Below, piece by piece: positions 1 through 6,989 of a stretch of 16,327 nt of DNA. The notes beneath the pieces are model-generated. The model was not told the origin of the DNA and ran no database searches. It worked only from the letters and a program-made list of their open reading frames with translations. Position 1 is the first letter of the stretch. Each line of letters opens with the position of its first letter. This stretch comes from an uncultured Lachnospiraceae bacterium. GTDB lineage: Bacteria > Bacillota > Clostridia > Lachnospirales > Lachnospiraceae. The stretch covers positions 1 to 16,327 of the forward strand of contig CALGGH010000107.1 in assembly GCA_937916415.1 (NCBI GenBank). Reading direction: 5' to 3'. The position numbers were made by a program, and so were the translations under genes.

Positions 1-1624
1 CCGAATATCTCACGTGATCATAGTCAAACATGACCATCGCATTCCTCCAGGCATGGATCATGTCGTTAGCCGCCTGCTCGTCGGTTCCGAGCACTATGGC
101 CGCCCTCGTGTCTGAATCCACGTACCTGACTTCATATACCTCCGCGCCCTCCGGCACGTCTTCGGTCATGCACTGCCATATCCCTATCTTGTAGTAGGCA
201 GGTCCCATGATCCGGTTCAAAAAAGTCCTGTTTTCCTCATCATCCATGTCGACCCAGATCTGCCTCATTGTGGGTGCCGAACCCTTTAGCCGGTAATAAA
301 CCTGCAGCGGCAGCGGTGACTTCATGTCATGATAGTCCGTCTCCAGACCCTTGTGCGCAAGGCGGAGCACGGCATCCACGTCCGTGAGGATCATCTCATT
401 TTTGGCATATTCCGGAGCATCCACGTATCTAAGTATGCGTCCGTTATCATCAAATTCTATGTTAAAGTAATAATAATAGCTGTTAAGCGGATTGAAGACA
501 GCAAATGATTCCAGTTCATCGCCCTCCGGCACGTACCCGTCAAACCTGGCCTCCCACAGCCTGAATGCACCAAATACCCCGAATATCGCCACCAGGGCAA
601 ACACGTAGCTTCCAATTGCCCTAAATGCCTTTGACGCGGACTGCTCAAAGACGAATTCTATCACGAACGAAACGACGTATGCCGTCAGGATCATGCTGAT
701 CACCTGCATGAGATCAGGCATCAGGTAAAAACTCTCACGAGTGGCCTCTCCCATCAGGAGTGCCACGGGCACGACTATCATCAGCTTGATCAGCATGTGG
801 GATGAATAAAAGGCAATGAGCTTTTCCGAACTCTCGGCAGGACGGCCGACATAGGTGCGCCTGGCCATCACGAAGGTTATCAGGCACCATATGAGCAGCA
901 GTGCGCCGCTCTTGCAAAAGGCAATGAATGACAGATAGAGGTTTGATCCCCTGTCAGTGATCAGGACTATGTTATGAAAATACAGGTCCACTATCGATAT
1001 GTCAGCGTGCTTGCCCGAAAAGAACTGCGAATAGGCGTCAAAATGCAGCGAAGTGAGATACACCCTTTGCCACAGATCTACGTAAGTGATGAGAACGGCG
1101 GCGACCAGTATGCCCATCAGCGAATGGCCCGTTATCGAAAAGGCAAATATCGTGAAATGATATATGCACAGAAAATACAGTACGGTGATGACCAGTCCCA
1201 TCAGCAGCTTGAGGGGATAATAATCTCCGCCGGTCCTGCCATTTGGGACTGCGCATGCCAGACCGCAGGCCTGCGCAAACATAAGTGCCACGCCAAAGAT
1301 CAGCAGGCCTCCGAGATAAATGTGCGAGAACCTTCTTTTGACCGTGATCGGGAGGCTGTGATACATGTTGACCTTGCGGGCATCATGCAGATAACCGAAG
1401 CCCTGTGCCGCGATCATCATGGACAGTAATCCCGTAACCGCTCCGGTCACGACTCCGACAGGCGCATGATCAGTTCCGGCGGTTTCGAAGGTTCCCCTGC
1501 TCACCAAAAAAGGATATGCGACGTAGGCCCCGAGCGTAAGCAGGACGCACACGGGCCAAAGCCATTTTCTTCTTTTGAGGTTGGATCGTAGAGAAGTTAA
1601 AAAACTGCACATATACGTACGCAT
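1..1624 (-). CDS. ABC-2 type transporter permease with extracytoplasmic tail (3' end outside window)
   Basis: Reading the minus strand from the ATG at 1624 gives an uninterrupted frame of about 541 codons to the window edge, so the C-terminus is missing. The protein starts MRTYMCSFLTSLRSNLKRRK and continues with several hydrophobic segments, among them one starting WLWPVCVLLTLGAYVAYPF and others in the first 350 residues. An early stretch NMYHSLPITVKRRF is typical of Gram-positive ABC-2 permeases, which carry an YHSLP motif between the first two helices. A hydrophilic region from about residue 365 (FDGYVPEGDELESF onward) looks like the DUF6449-type extracytoplasmic tail, though that name is from memory. 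The gene follows the ABC ATPase by 40 nt, and the two probably form one exporter. No strong ribosome binding site precedes 1624. An in-frame GTG at 1645 is the alternative start. The substrate is unknown. Confidence 0.8.
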   Translation of the reverse strand, partial: MRTYMCSFLTSLRSNLKRRKWLWPVCVLLTLGAYVAYPFLVSRGTFETAGTDHAPVGVVTGAVTGLLSMMIAAQGFGYLHDARKVNMYHSLPITVKRRFSHIYLGGLLIFGVALMFAQACGLACAVPNGRTGGDYYPLKLLMGLVITVLYFLCIYHFTIFAFSITGHSLMGILVAAVLITYVDLWQRVYLTSLHFDAYSQFFSGKHADISIVDLYFHNIVLITDRGSNLYLSFIAFCKSGALLLIWCLITFVMARRTYVGRPAESSEKLIAFYSSHMLIKLMIVVPVALLMGEATRESFYLMPDLMQVISMILTAYVVSFVIEFVFEQSASKAFRAIGSYVFALVAIFGVFGAFRLWEARFDGYVPEGDELESFAVFNPLNSYYYYFNIEFDDNGRILRYVDAPEYAKNEMILTDVDAVLRLAHKGLETDYHDMKSPLPLQVYYRLKGSAPTMRQIWVDMDDEENRTFLNRIMGPAYYKIGIWQCMTEDVPEGAEVYEVRYVDSDTRAAIVLGTDEQAANDMIHAWRNAMVMFDYDHVRYS

Positions 1625-1664
1625 CCATTCCCGGCAGGGTGGCACTCGGAAAGCACTGAATTGA

Positions 1665-2270
1665 TCAGCTCCTTAACGTTTCCCCGAAATCTGCTCCCAA
1701 AAGTGACGCTTCGCTCTCCTGGCAGGCGCATATCACGGCACAGCCGGCACGGTCCCGCGAAAAACGCATCATGTCCGCCATGACAGCCGATTCGTCACGG
1801 CTGATCCCGGCAAACGGGTCATCTATCAGCAGATAGGAGACCCTGAGGCACGCTCCAATCGCCAGGGAAGTCTTTTTGCGCTCCAGAAGGAGCTTTCCCT
1901 TTCTGACGTCGTCAGCCAGTTCAAACTCAGTCCGGACTTCGTCAAAAAGCGCATCATCAAACCTTCCGTACGTATCCGCATAAAATGACCTGAGCCCGGA
2001 GAGTCGTCCCGGCTCATACAGATAGGGATCGTCTGAAACAAAAAACATTCTTTGCTTGATCAGCGGATTGTCAAAAACCGGCCTGTCATCCACGACGACG
2101 ATGCCCTCGTCCGGACGCAGCACGCCGGCCATGATGCGCATCAGCGTGGTCTTGCCGGATCCCCTCTCACCCATAATGGATGTCATCCTGCCTTCCGCGA
2201 TCGTCATGTTCACCCTGTCCAGCACGGGAACGTCATTTATCTGTTTGGATACGTTGTGAATCAGTATCAT
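1665..2270 (-). CDS. ABC transporter ATP-binding protein with degenerate active-site motifs
   Basis: A short ABC ATPase of 201 residues from the ATG at 2270; a TTG at 2276 would add two residues. It should be the cytoplasmic motor of the permease that follows. The Walker A motif GERGSGKT (residues 34-41) is intact, and the end of Walker B reads YLLIDDPFAG (about 146-155). Several functional residues differ from the family norm. The catalytic Glu after Walker B is Asp. The LSGGQ/SKGM-type signature is replaced by a GKLLLERKK stretch (about 125-133). The switch histidine region reads CACQESEA with no His. The Q-loop region is FFVSDDPYLYE. At about 200 residues it is also shorter than the usual 230-300. 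It may hydrolyse ATP poorly or need a partner. No GntR regulator is adjacent, unlike many YtrB-like sets, and no good Shine-Dalgarno is visible. Confidence 0.82.
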   Translation of the reverse strand: MILIHNVSKQINDVPVLDRVNMTIAEGRMTSIMGERGSGKTTLMRIMAGVLRPDEGIVVVDDRPVFDNPLIKQRMFFVSDDPYLYEPGRLSGLRSFYADTYGRFDDALFDEVRTEFELADDVRKGKLLLERKKTSLAIGACLRVSYLLIDDPFAGISRDESAVMADMMRFSRDRAGCAVICACQESEASLLGADFGETLRS

Positions 2271-2284
2271 TGTCAAAATAAGTC

Positions 2285-2319
2285 AAAGGGACCCCGCACG
2301 TTGCCATCGGAATCCCTTT
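2285..2319 (-). other. Stem-loop just upstream of the ABC ATPase start
   Basis: AAAGGGA (2285-2291) and TCCCTTT (2313-2319) are perfect 7-nt inverted arms. Two further C/G pairs are possible inside across a small bulge. In transcript orientation the 3' arm ends 14 nt before the ATG at 2270 and covers the only G-rich stretch near the start. No long T-run follows on either strand, so it is not a convincing terminator. It could affect translation of the ATPase or transcript stability. Confidence 0.4.
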
Positions 2320-2338
2320 AATTTAGCATTTCTCAAGT

Positions 2339-2353
2339 CCCATCAGGGATGGG
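2339..2353 (-). terminator. Possible weak terminator or 3' hairpin of gpmI
   Basis: CCCATC-AGG-GATGGG is a perfect 6-bp stem with a 3-nt loop, 9 nt downstream of the gpmI stop codon. In the transcript it is followed by ACTTGAGAAATGC rather than a U-tract. A 3' stabilising hairpin is therefore as likely as an intrinsic terminator, and read-through into the ABC genes is possible. Confidence 0.35.
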
Positions 2354-2362
2354 CCAAATCAA

Positions 2363-3904
2363 TTACTGTATGAGCAGGGACTTGCCCGTCATCTCCGAAG
2401 GCTGCTCTTCTCCCATCAGTTCGATAATGGTCGGAACTATGTCAGCCAGGACTCCGCCTTCCCTGAGCTTGTACTTAGGGTCTGCGTTAACGAGTATGAA
2501 GGGAACCGGATTGGTCGTGTGAGCCGTATGGGGCGCTCCCGTCTCATAGTCTACCAGCTGCTCGGCATTGCCGTGATCAGCGCAGATGAACATCACGCCG
2601 TTCACTTCCCTGAGGGCTTCGTATGCCTTGCCGACGCACTCATCCACGACCTCAATTGCCTTGATCGCGGCCTCTTCAACTCCGGTATGGCCGACCATGT
2701 CGGGATTGGCGAAATTGATGATTATCACGTCATATTTGCCGGACTTGATGGACTCCACCAGCCTGTCACATACCTCATAGGCGCTCATCTGAGGCTTAAG
2801 GTCATAGGTAGCCACGTCCTTGGGCGAATTGACCAGTATCCTGTCCTCTCCCTCATTGGGCTCCTCAACTCCGCCGTTAAAGAAGAACGTCACGTGAGCG
2901 TACTTTTCGGTCTCAGCGATCCTTGCCTGCTTCATGCCGTGAGCGGAGATCCATTCGCCAAACGTGTTATTCACAGATATCTTCTTGAAGGCTACAAGCT
3001 TGTTGGGTATCGTGGGATCGTAGTCCGAGAAGCATACGTAGGTTACCTTCAGCCTGTCACCCCTGTCAAACTTGTCAAACTCATCATCACAGAAACAATG
3101 AGTGATCTCCCTGGCCCTGTCGGGTCGGAAGTTAAAGAACACGATCGAATCGCCGTCTCCTATGGTCGCAACGGGCTTGCCATCCTTCATGACCACGGTG
3201 GGCTTAACGAATTCATCCGTCTCATCCCTGTCGTAGGAAGCCTGTATGCCCGCAGTCGCACTCTCGGCTTCAATTCCATCGCCGTAAACCAGGGCCCTGT
3301 ATGCCTTTTCCACGCGGTCATAATTGTTATCCCTGTCCATGGCGTAATACCTGCCATGCACGGTGGCAACCTCGCCCACGCCTATTTTCTTCATCTCGGC
3401 CTCGAGGTCCTCAACGTAACCCTTGCCCGATGCCGGAGGCGTATCCCTTCCGTCCAGGAAGCAGTGTACGTAAACCTTCTTAAGTCCGTTTCTCCTGGCC
3501 AGCTCAAGCAGTCCGTAGAGATGCGTGTTGTGTGAATGTACTCCGCCGTCAGATACGAGTCCGTACATGTGCAGCGCAGAATCATTCTTTTTGCAGTTGT
3601 TGACGGCTTCCAGCAGTTCGGCATTCTCGAAGAACGTGCCGTCCTGGATCTCCTTGGTGATGCGTGTCAGTTCCTGATAGACGATCCTGCCTGCACCCAT
3701 GTTGAGGTGTCCTACCTCGGAATTGCCCATCTGTCCGTCAGGCAGTCCAACCGACATGCCGCTGGCATATCCCTTTACAAATGGATACACGCTCATCAGC
3801 TTGTCCATGACCGGGGTCCTGGCTTCGGCTATGGCATTGTGTTCCTTAACGTCACTGAGTCCGTATCCGTCCAAAATCATCAATACTGCGGGTCTCTTGT
3901 TCAT
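2363..3904 (-). CDS. gpmI: 2,3-bisphosphoglycerate-independent phosphoglycerate mutase
   Basis: Cytoplasmic glycolytic enzyme that interconverts 3- and 2-phosphoglycerate through a phosphoserine intermediate, using two metal ions (Mn2+ in Firmicutes). From the ATG at 3904 the protein has 513 residues, matching the usual length of about 510. The N-terminus reads MNKRPAVLMILDGYG, with metal ligand Asp12. The nucleophile Ser62 lies in GQMGNSEVGH. C-terminal metal-binding motifs include NPDMVGHTG, CADHGNAEQ and PHTAHTTNPVPF. The start at 3904 is preferred over an in-frame ATG at 3943 because AGGAGA precedes 3904 at good spacing, and the extra 13 residues (MPAHDAYFYRRED) are not part of the family. 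A promoter lies at 3974-4002, so it is probably its own transcription unit. No anomalies were seen in the enzyme. Confidence 0.97.
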   Translation of the reverse strand: MNKRPAVLMILDGYGLSDVKEHNAIAEARTPVMDKLMSVYPFVKGYASGMSVGLPDGQMGNSEVGHLNMGAGRIVYQELTRITKEIQDGTFFENAELLEAVNNCKKNDSALHMYGLVSDGGVHSHNTHLYGLLELARRNGLKKVYVHCFLDGRDTPPASGKGYVEDLEAEMKKIGVGEVATVHGRYYAMDRDNNYDRVEKAYRALVYGDGIEAESATAGIQASYDRDETDEFVKPTVVMKDGKPVATIGDGDSIVFFNFRPDRAREITHCFCDDEFDKFDRGDRLKVTYVCFSDYDPTIPNKLVAFKKISVNNTFGEWISAHGMKQARIAETEKYAHVTFFFNGGVEEPNEGEDRILVNSPKDVATYDLKPQMSAYEVCDRLVESIKSGKYDVIIINFANPDMVGHTGVEEAAIKAIEVVDECVGKAYEALREVNGVMFICADHGNAEQLVDYETGAPHTAHTTNPVPFILVNADPKYKLREGGVLADIVPTIIELMGEEQPSEMTGKSLLIQ

Positions 3905-3933
3905 GTCTTCTCTCCTGTAAAAATATGCGTCAT

Positions 3934-3957
3934 GCGCCGGCACGTCCGTACCGGTGC
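3934..3957 (-). other. Hairpin in the gpmI 5' leader
   Basis: GCGCCGG (3934-3940) and CCGGTGC (3951-3957) pair with one A-C mismatch around a 10-nt loop. In transcript direction the stem is followed by ATGACGCATATTTTTAC, which ends in a T5 tract, about 30 nt before the gpmI ATG. It lies within the roughly 60-nt leader predicted from the promoter. It may be an attenuator-like or stabilising leader structure, or only a GC-rich relic. Confidence 0.3.
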
Positions 3958-3973
3958 GTAGTTAACCTTATCT

Positions 3974-4002
3974 AATGTACCACAAAGCCTCGAAGTTATC
4001 AA
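3974..4002 (-). promoter_or_regulatory. Sigma-A type promoter for gpmI
   Basis: On the minus strand TTGATA (4002-3997) is separated by exactly 17 nt from TACATT (3979-3974). Transcription would start near 3967, giving a leader of about 63 nt. The promoter lies entirely between the LRR gene stop at 4016 and gpmI, which supports gpmI being independently transcribed. Confidence 0.6.
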
Positions 4003-4015
4003 TCAATTCACTTCC

Positions 4016-4915
4016 CTAAAACTCCATGTCATCCAGGAATCCGGCGCCCCCTCCTGCGCCGACGTATCTGATGAGATACGCCTTCATGCCGGGATGCGAA
4101 TCCCCCAGGTCGTTTAGGTATGCGTCTATGTTGTCCTGACCAACGCAGCCCAGGTCACACAGCAGCCTGTAGTATTCCTCATCATCGCCATGCTCGTCGC
4201 GCACGACGAGCCAGGTTTCCGGCGTGTCGGTGCCAGCCCTGTGCTCGATCAGGTAATCGGAAATGGTCCTTCTTACGGAATCGTCCAGCAGATGGTCATG
4301 CATCAGCCTGATCATGCATATCCGGATCTTGCGCTTTCTCCTAAAGGAAGCATAGCTTTCCAGATTGCCGTCCTTACCCTCATAATCTTCCTCACCGCAG
4401 GCGATCAGCGCGGAAAATCCCTCTTCATCAGGCTCGCCGAGCACGGACATCATCCGCATGTCCCAGTTCCTGTACCATTCGTCGGTTCCGGCTTCCCTGA
4501 GATTAAACAGAAACCTGTCTTCCATCAGCCTGATCACGGCAGCCAGGAGATACGATACGGAAACATCACCTCCCGTCACGATCACCTGTTCCAGGCTTTC
4601 ACAGTCCTTGAAGGCACCGTTGCCGAGCACGACCTGTCGGTTCAGCTTCACGGATTCCAGGTTACGGCATCCCGCCAATCCCCAGTCTCCTATCTCCCTC
4701 ACGGAATCCGGCAGCGTCAGATGATGCAGGTATTTGTCAGAAAGAAAGGCCTTTCTGCCAACGGCGGTGACCGCGAAGGATTCCCCTTCGCGTTCAATGA
4801 CGTCAGGAATCTCCAATTCGGGATCCCTTCCCCGCACGTGTGTCAGCGTGGCCTCTTTTTCATTTAAAACAAAGCCCGTCGTTCCGAGTCTTGTGTCAAT
4901 CTCAACATAAGGCAT
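4016..4915 (-). CDS. Leucine-rich-repeat (BspA-type) protein with uncharacterised helical C-terminus
   Basis: A 299-residue protein starting MPYVEIDTRLG, with no signal peptide or membrane segment, so probably cytoplasmic. Residues about 45-115 contain LRR_5/BspA-type repeats, seen as recurring blocks such as FAVTAVGRKAF, LHHLTLPDSVREIGDWGLAGC and NLESVKLNRQVVLGNGAFKDC. These usually form a curved surface for protein contact. The rest (about 125-299) is charged and helical, including a basic RRKRKIR stretch and several short helix-turn units near the end. I do not recognise a named domain there. The ATG lies 7 nt after the GH42 stop with only a weak ribosome binding site, which suggests translational coupling. 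In related genomes, as I recall, similar LRR proteins sit with MoxR ATPases, so it may be a partner of the ATPase at 6986-8482. The function is unknown. Confidence 0.8.
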   Translation of the reverse strand: MPYVEIDTRLGTTGFVLNEKEATLTHVRGRDPELEIPDVIEREGESFAVTAVGRKAFLSDKYLHHLTLPDSVREIGDWGLAGCRNLESVKLNRQVVLGNGAFKDCESLEQVIVTGGDVSVSYLLAAVIRLMEDRFLFNLREAGTDEWYRNWDMRMMSVLGEPDEEGFSALIACGEEDYEGKDGNLESYASFRRKRKIRICMIRLMHDHLLDDSVRRTISDYLIEHRAGTDTPETWLVVRDEHGDDEEYYRLLCDLGCVGQDNIDAYLNDLGDSHPGMKAYLIRYVGAGGGAGFLDDMEF

Positions 4916-4922
4916 CTTTGTT

Positions 4923-6989
4923 TCAGTCTTTCTTGTCGGTGCGCAGTATCACGACGCCATATTTGTCCAGGCAGATCTCATCTCCCCGGCGAAACTCATC
5001 ATCGGTCAGGACGTCTACGCCATCATCCGGGGCGGAAATCCTCTTCACTTCCTCGGAATGATTGAGGTAGAAATAAAACCTGTGCTCCTCATTCTCCCTG
5101 ACCGTCGCCTCGACGTATTTTACGTCGGAATAGTCCTGCCCGTACGCGTCGGGAACCGGTCCCGCCTCCGCGAAGTCAATGCCCTTCATGCCAAGTCCCT
5201 TAAGCATGAAATCCATGTAAAACTCCACGCTCGAACTGGTACCTACGTAATATGCCCTGCCGTTGCCGTAATCATTGCAGGTGATGACGGGCGATCCGGC
5301 GTAGAAGTCCTCTTCAAACCCCGAAAGCGTCCTCGCTCCCTCCGCATGAATGACGTCACAGACGATCCTGGCGGGGTACTCCTTGTCAAACAGCCTGAAA
5401 TGGTTTTCCTTATCCTGGGGAAGGGCATCGATCTCCTCAACCCAGATTCCCAGCAGTTTCTTTAGTTCGCCGGGATAACCGCCGATCGTCACGCGGTCAT
5501 TTTCATTGACGTAACCGCTGAAGGCAGTGGTCACGAACCGGCCCCCGTCACTGACGTAACGCTCAAGCTTATCCGCAATCCCGGGCTTGACCATGTACAG
5601 GAAAGGAGCAAACACGGTTTCATAACCGGAAAGATCACTGTCACAGGATATTATGTCAACCGATATGTGAAGCCTGTGCATCGCCTCATAATACTTTTTG
5701 ACCTCATCGGCATATTTGAGATACGCGCTGGGGCCTGCCGAATACTCCACTGCCCACCAGTTGTCCCAGTCAAAGATTATCGCGCATTTGGCCGGAGTCC
5801 TGGTTCCCATTATCTGGTCGCCGAGTCCTGCGAGCTCCTGCCCGAGAGCCTGAACCTCGCGATATACCCTGGTCTCGCCATGACCTACGTGATCGATGAC
5901 GGCACCATGGTATTTTTCGCAGGCGCCGACGCTCCTCTTCATCTGAAAGAACATCACGCTGTCAGCGCCATGGGCAACCGCCTGATAGCTGAGAAGCCTC
6001 ATCACGCCGGGTCTCTTGACGGAGCAGTTGACGAACCAGTTGGACACGCTGGGGGTCTGCTCCATCAGCCACCAGGACCGGCCTCCCTTGAGACCCCTGA
6101 TCAGATCCAGCGTGAAGCCAACGCTGGACTCGGACTCACCGTCCCAGGGATAGTTGTCGTGAGCCGCTATGTCCAGGTATGGAGCCCATTTCTGATAATT
6201 CACTTCCTTATAGGCACCCATGAGATTGGTCGTGATGACAGCATCCGGTATCACGCTCTTGATCGCGTCATATTCATCACGATAATTCTGTAGCAGCGAA
6301 TCGGACTGGAACCTCGCGTAATCCAGCGATATGCCCTGGAAGCAGGTGTGCGCGTTCCAGTAATCGCCGAACTCTTCGCTGAGCATGTTGGGCGCCACCA
6401 CGTCGTCCCAGTCATAAAAGGTATGTCCCCAAAAGTTTGCATTCCATTCATGATTGAGCGCTTCAATGGTTCCGTACTTATCCTTCAGCCATGCCCTGAA
6501 CGCCTTTTCACAGTTCTCACAATAGCATCTTCCGCTATATTCATTGGACACGTGCCAGGCCACTATGTTGGGCTGTGACGCATATCTCTCCGCGAGCTTG
6601 CGCGCCATCATGGGCGAGTACTTGCGCATGGTCGGACTGTTGGGACACGCATTCTCCCTGCCGCCAAAGGTGTGACGCATTCCGTTCCATTCAACCCTGC
6701 GTATGTCCGGATGCTTGCGCGACATCCAGGCAGGTACGGCCGCGGTTGCCGTGGCCATGCATATGTTCATGCCCGCTTCGGTGACCGTCCTTACGATCTC
6801 ATCGAGAGTGCCGAAGTCATATACGTCATCATCCTTTTGGATCAGGGCCCAGCTGAACACGTTGATGGTGACTATGTCCACGCCGGCCTCCTTAAGCAGG
6901 CGCATGTCCTCCGGCCACGTGGACGGATCCCACTGCTCAGGATTGTAATCACCGCCAAAAGGCATCTTGCTTAATTTCAGTTTCATCAT
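4923..6989 (-). CDS. GH42 beta-galactosidase, intracellular
   Basis: Glycoside hydrolase family 42, which releases terminal beta-linked galactose from oligosaccharides with retention of configuration. The protein has 688 residues, normal for the family. The catalytic TIM barrel covers about residues 1-390, with acid/base Glu150 in WHVSNEYSG and nucleophile Glu310 in WWLMEQTPS. Cys115, Cys155, Cys157 and Cys160 match the zinc site known from GH42 enzymes. A trimerisation-type Rossmann-like domain (about 395-600) and a small beta C-terminal domain follow. There is no signal peptide, so it works on imported sugars. The first ATG shares ATGA with the stop of the AAA+ ATPase gene, and GGAGGA lies about 10 nt upstream, so translation is likely coupled. 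The importer genes at 8653-12243 are a natural source of substrate, but a terminator separates them from this unit. Confidence 0.95.
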   Translation of the reverse strand: MMKLKLSKMPFGGDYNPEQWDPSTWPEDMRLLKEAGVDIVTINVFSWALIQKDDDVYDFGTLDEIVRTVTEAGMNICMATATAAVPAWMSRKHPDIRRVEWNGMRHTFGGRENACPNSPTMRKYSPMMARKLAERYASQPNIVAWHVSNEYSGRCYCENCEKAFRAWLKDKYGTIEALNHEWNANFWGHTFYDWDDVVAPNMLSEEFGDYWNAHTCFQGISLDYARFQSDSLLQNYRDEYDAIKSVIPDAVITTNLMGAYKEVNYQKWAPYLDIAAHDNYPWDGESESSVGFTLDLIRGLKGGRSWWLMEQTPSVSNWFVNCSVKRPGVMRLLSYQAVAHGADSVMFFQMKRSVGACEKYHGAVIDHVGHGETRVYREVQALGQELAGLGDQIMGTRTPAKCAIIFDWDNWWAVEYSAGPSAYLKYADEVKKYYEAMHRLHISVDIISCDSDLSGYETVFAPFLYMVKPGIADKLERYVSDGGRFVTTAFSGYVNENDRVTIGGYPGELKKLLGIWVEEIDALPQDKENHFRLFDKEYPARIVCDVIHAEGARTLSGFEEDFYAGSPVITCNDYGNGRAYYVGTSSSVEFYMDFMLKGLGMKGIDFAEAGPVPDAYGQDYSDVKYVEATVRENEEHRFYFYLNHSEEVKRISAPDDGVDVLTDDEFRRGDEICLDKYGVVILRTDKKD

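Noticed and set aside
974..1429. 151-codon plus-strand frame near the left edge
   Set aside because: It lies opposite the ABC-2 permease, which reads open across the entire region on the minus strand with membrane helices.
2519..3535. 338-codon open frame on the plus strand opposite gpmI
   Set aside because: It is fully antisense to a certain enzyme gene, shows no recognisable domain, and reflects the scarcity of minus-strand codons that would read as stops on the opposite strand. Similar long antisense frames lie opposite the LacI, LRR, GH42 and permease genes.
3905..3943. Upstream gpmI start adding MPAHDAYFYRRED
   Set aside because: The extension lies over the Shine-Dalgarno and leader hairpin, is absent from the family, and the ATG at 3904 has a well-placed AGGAGA.
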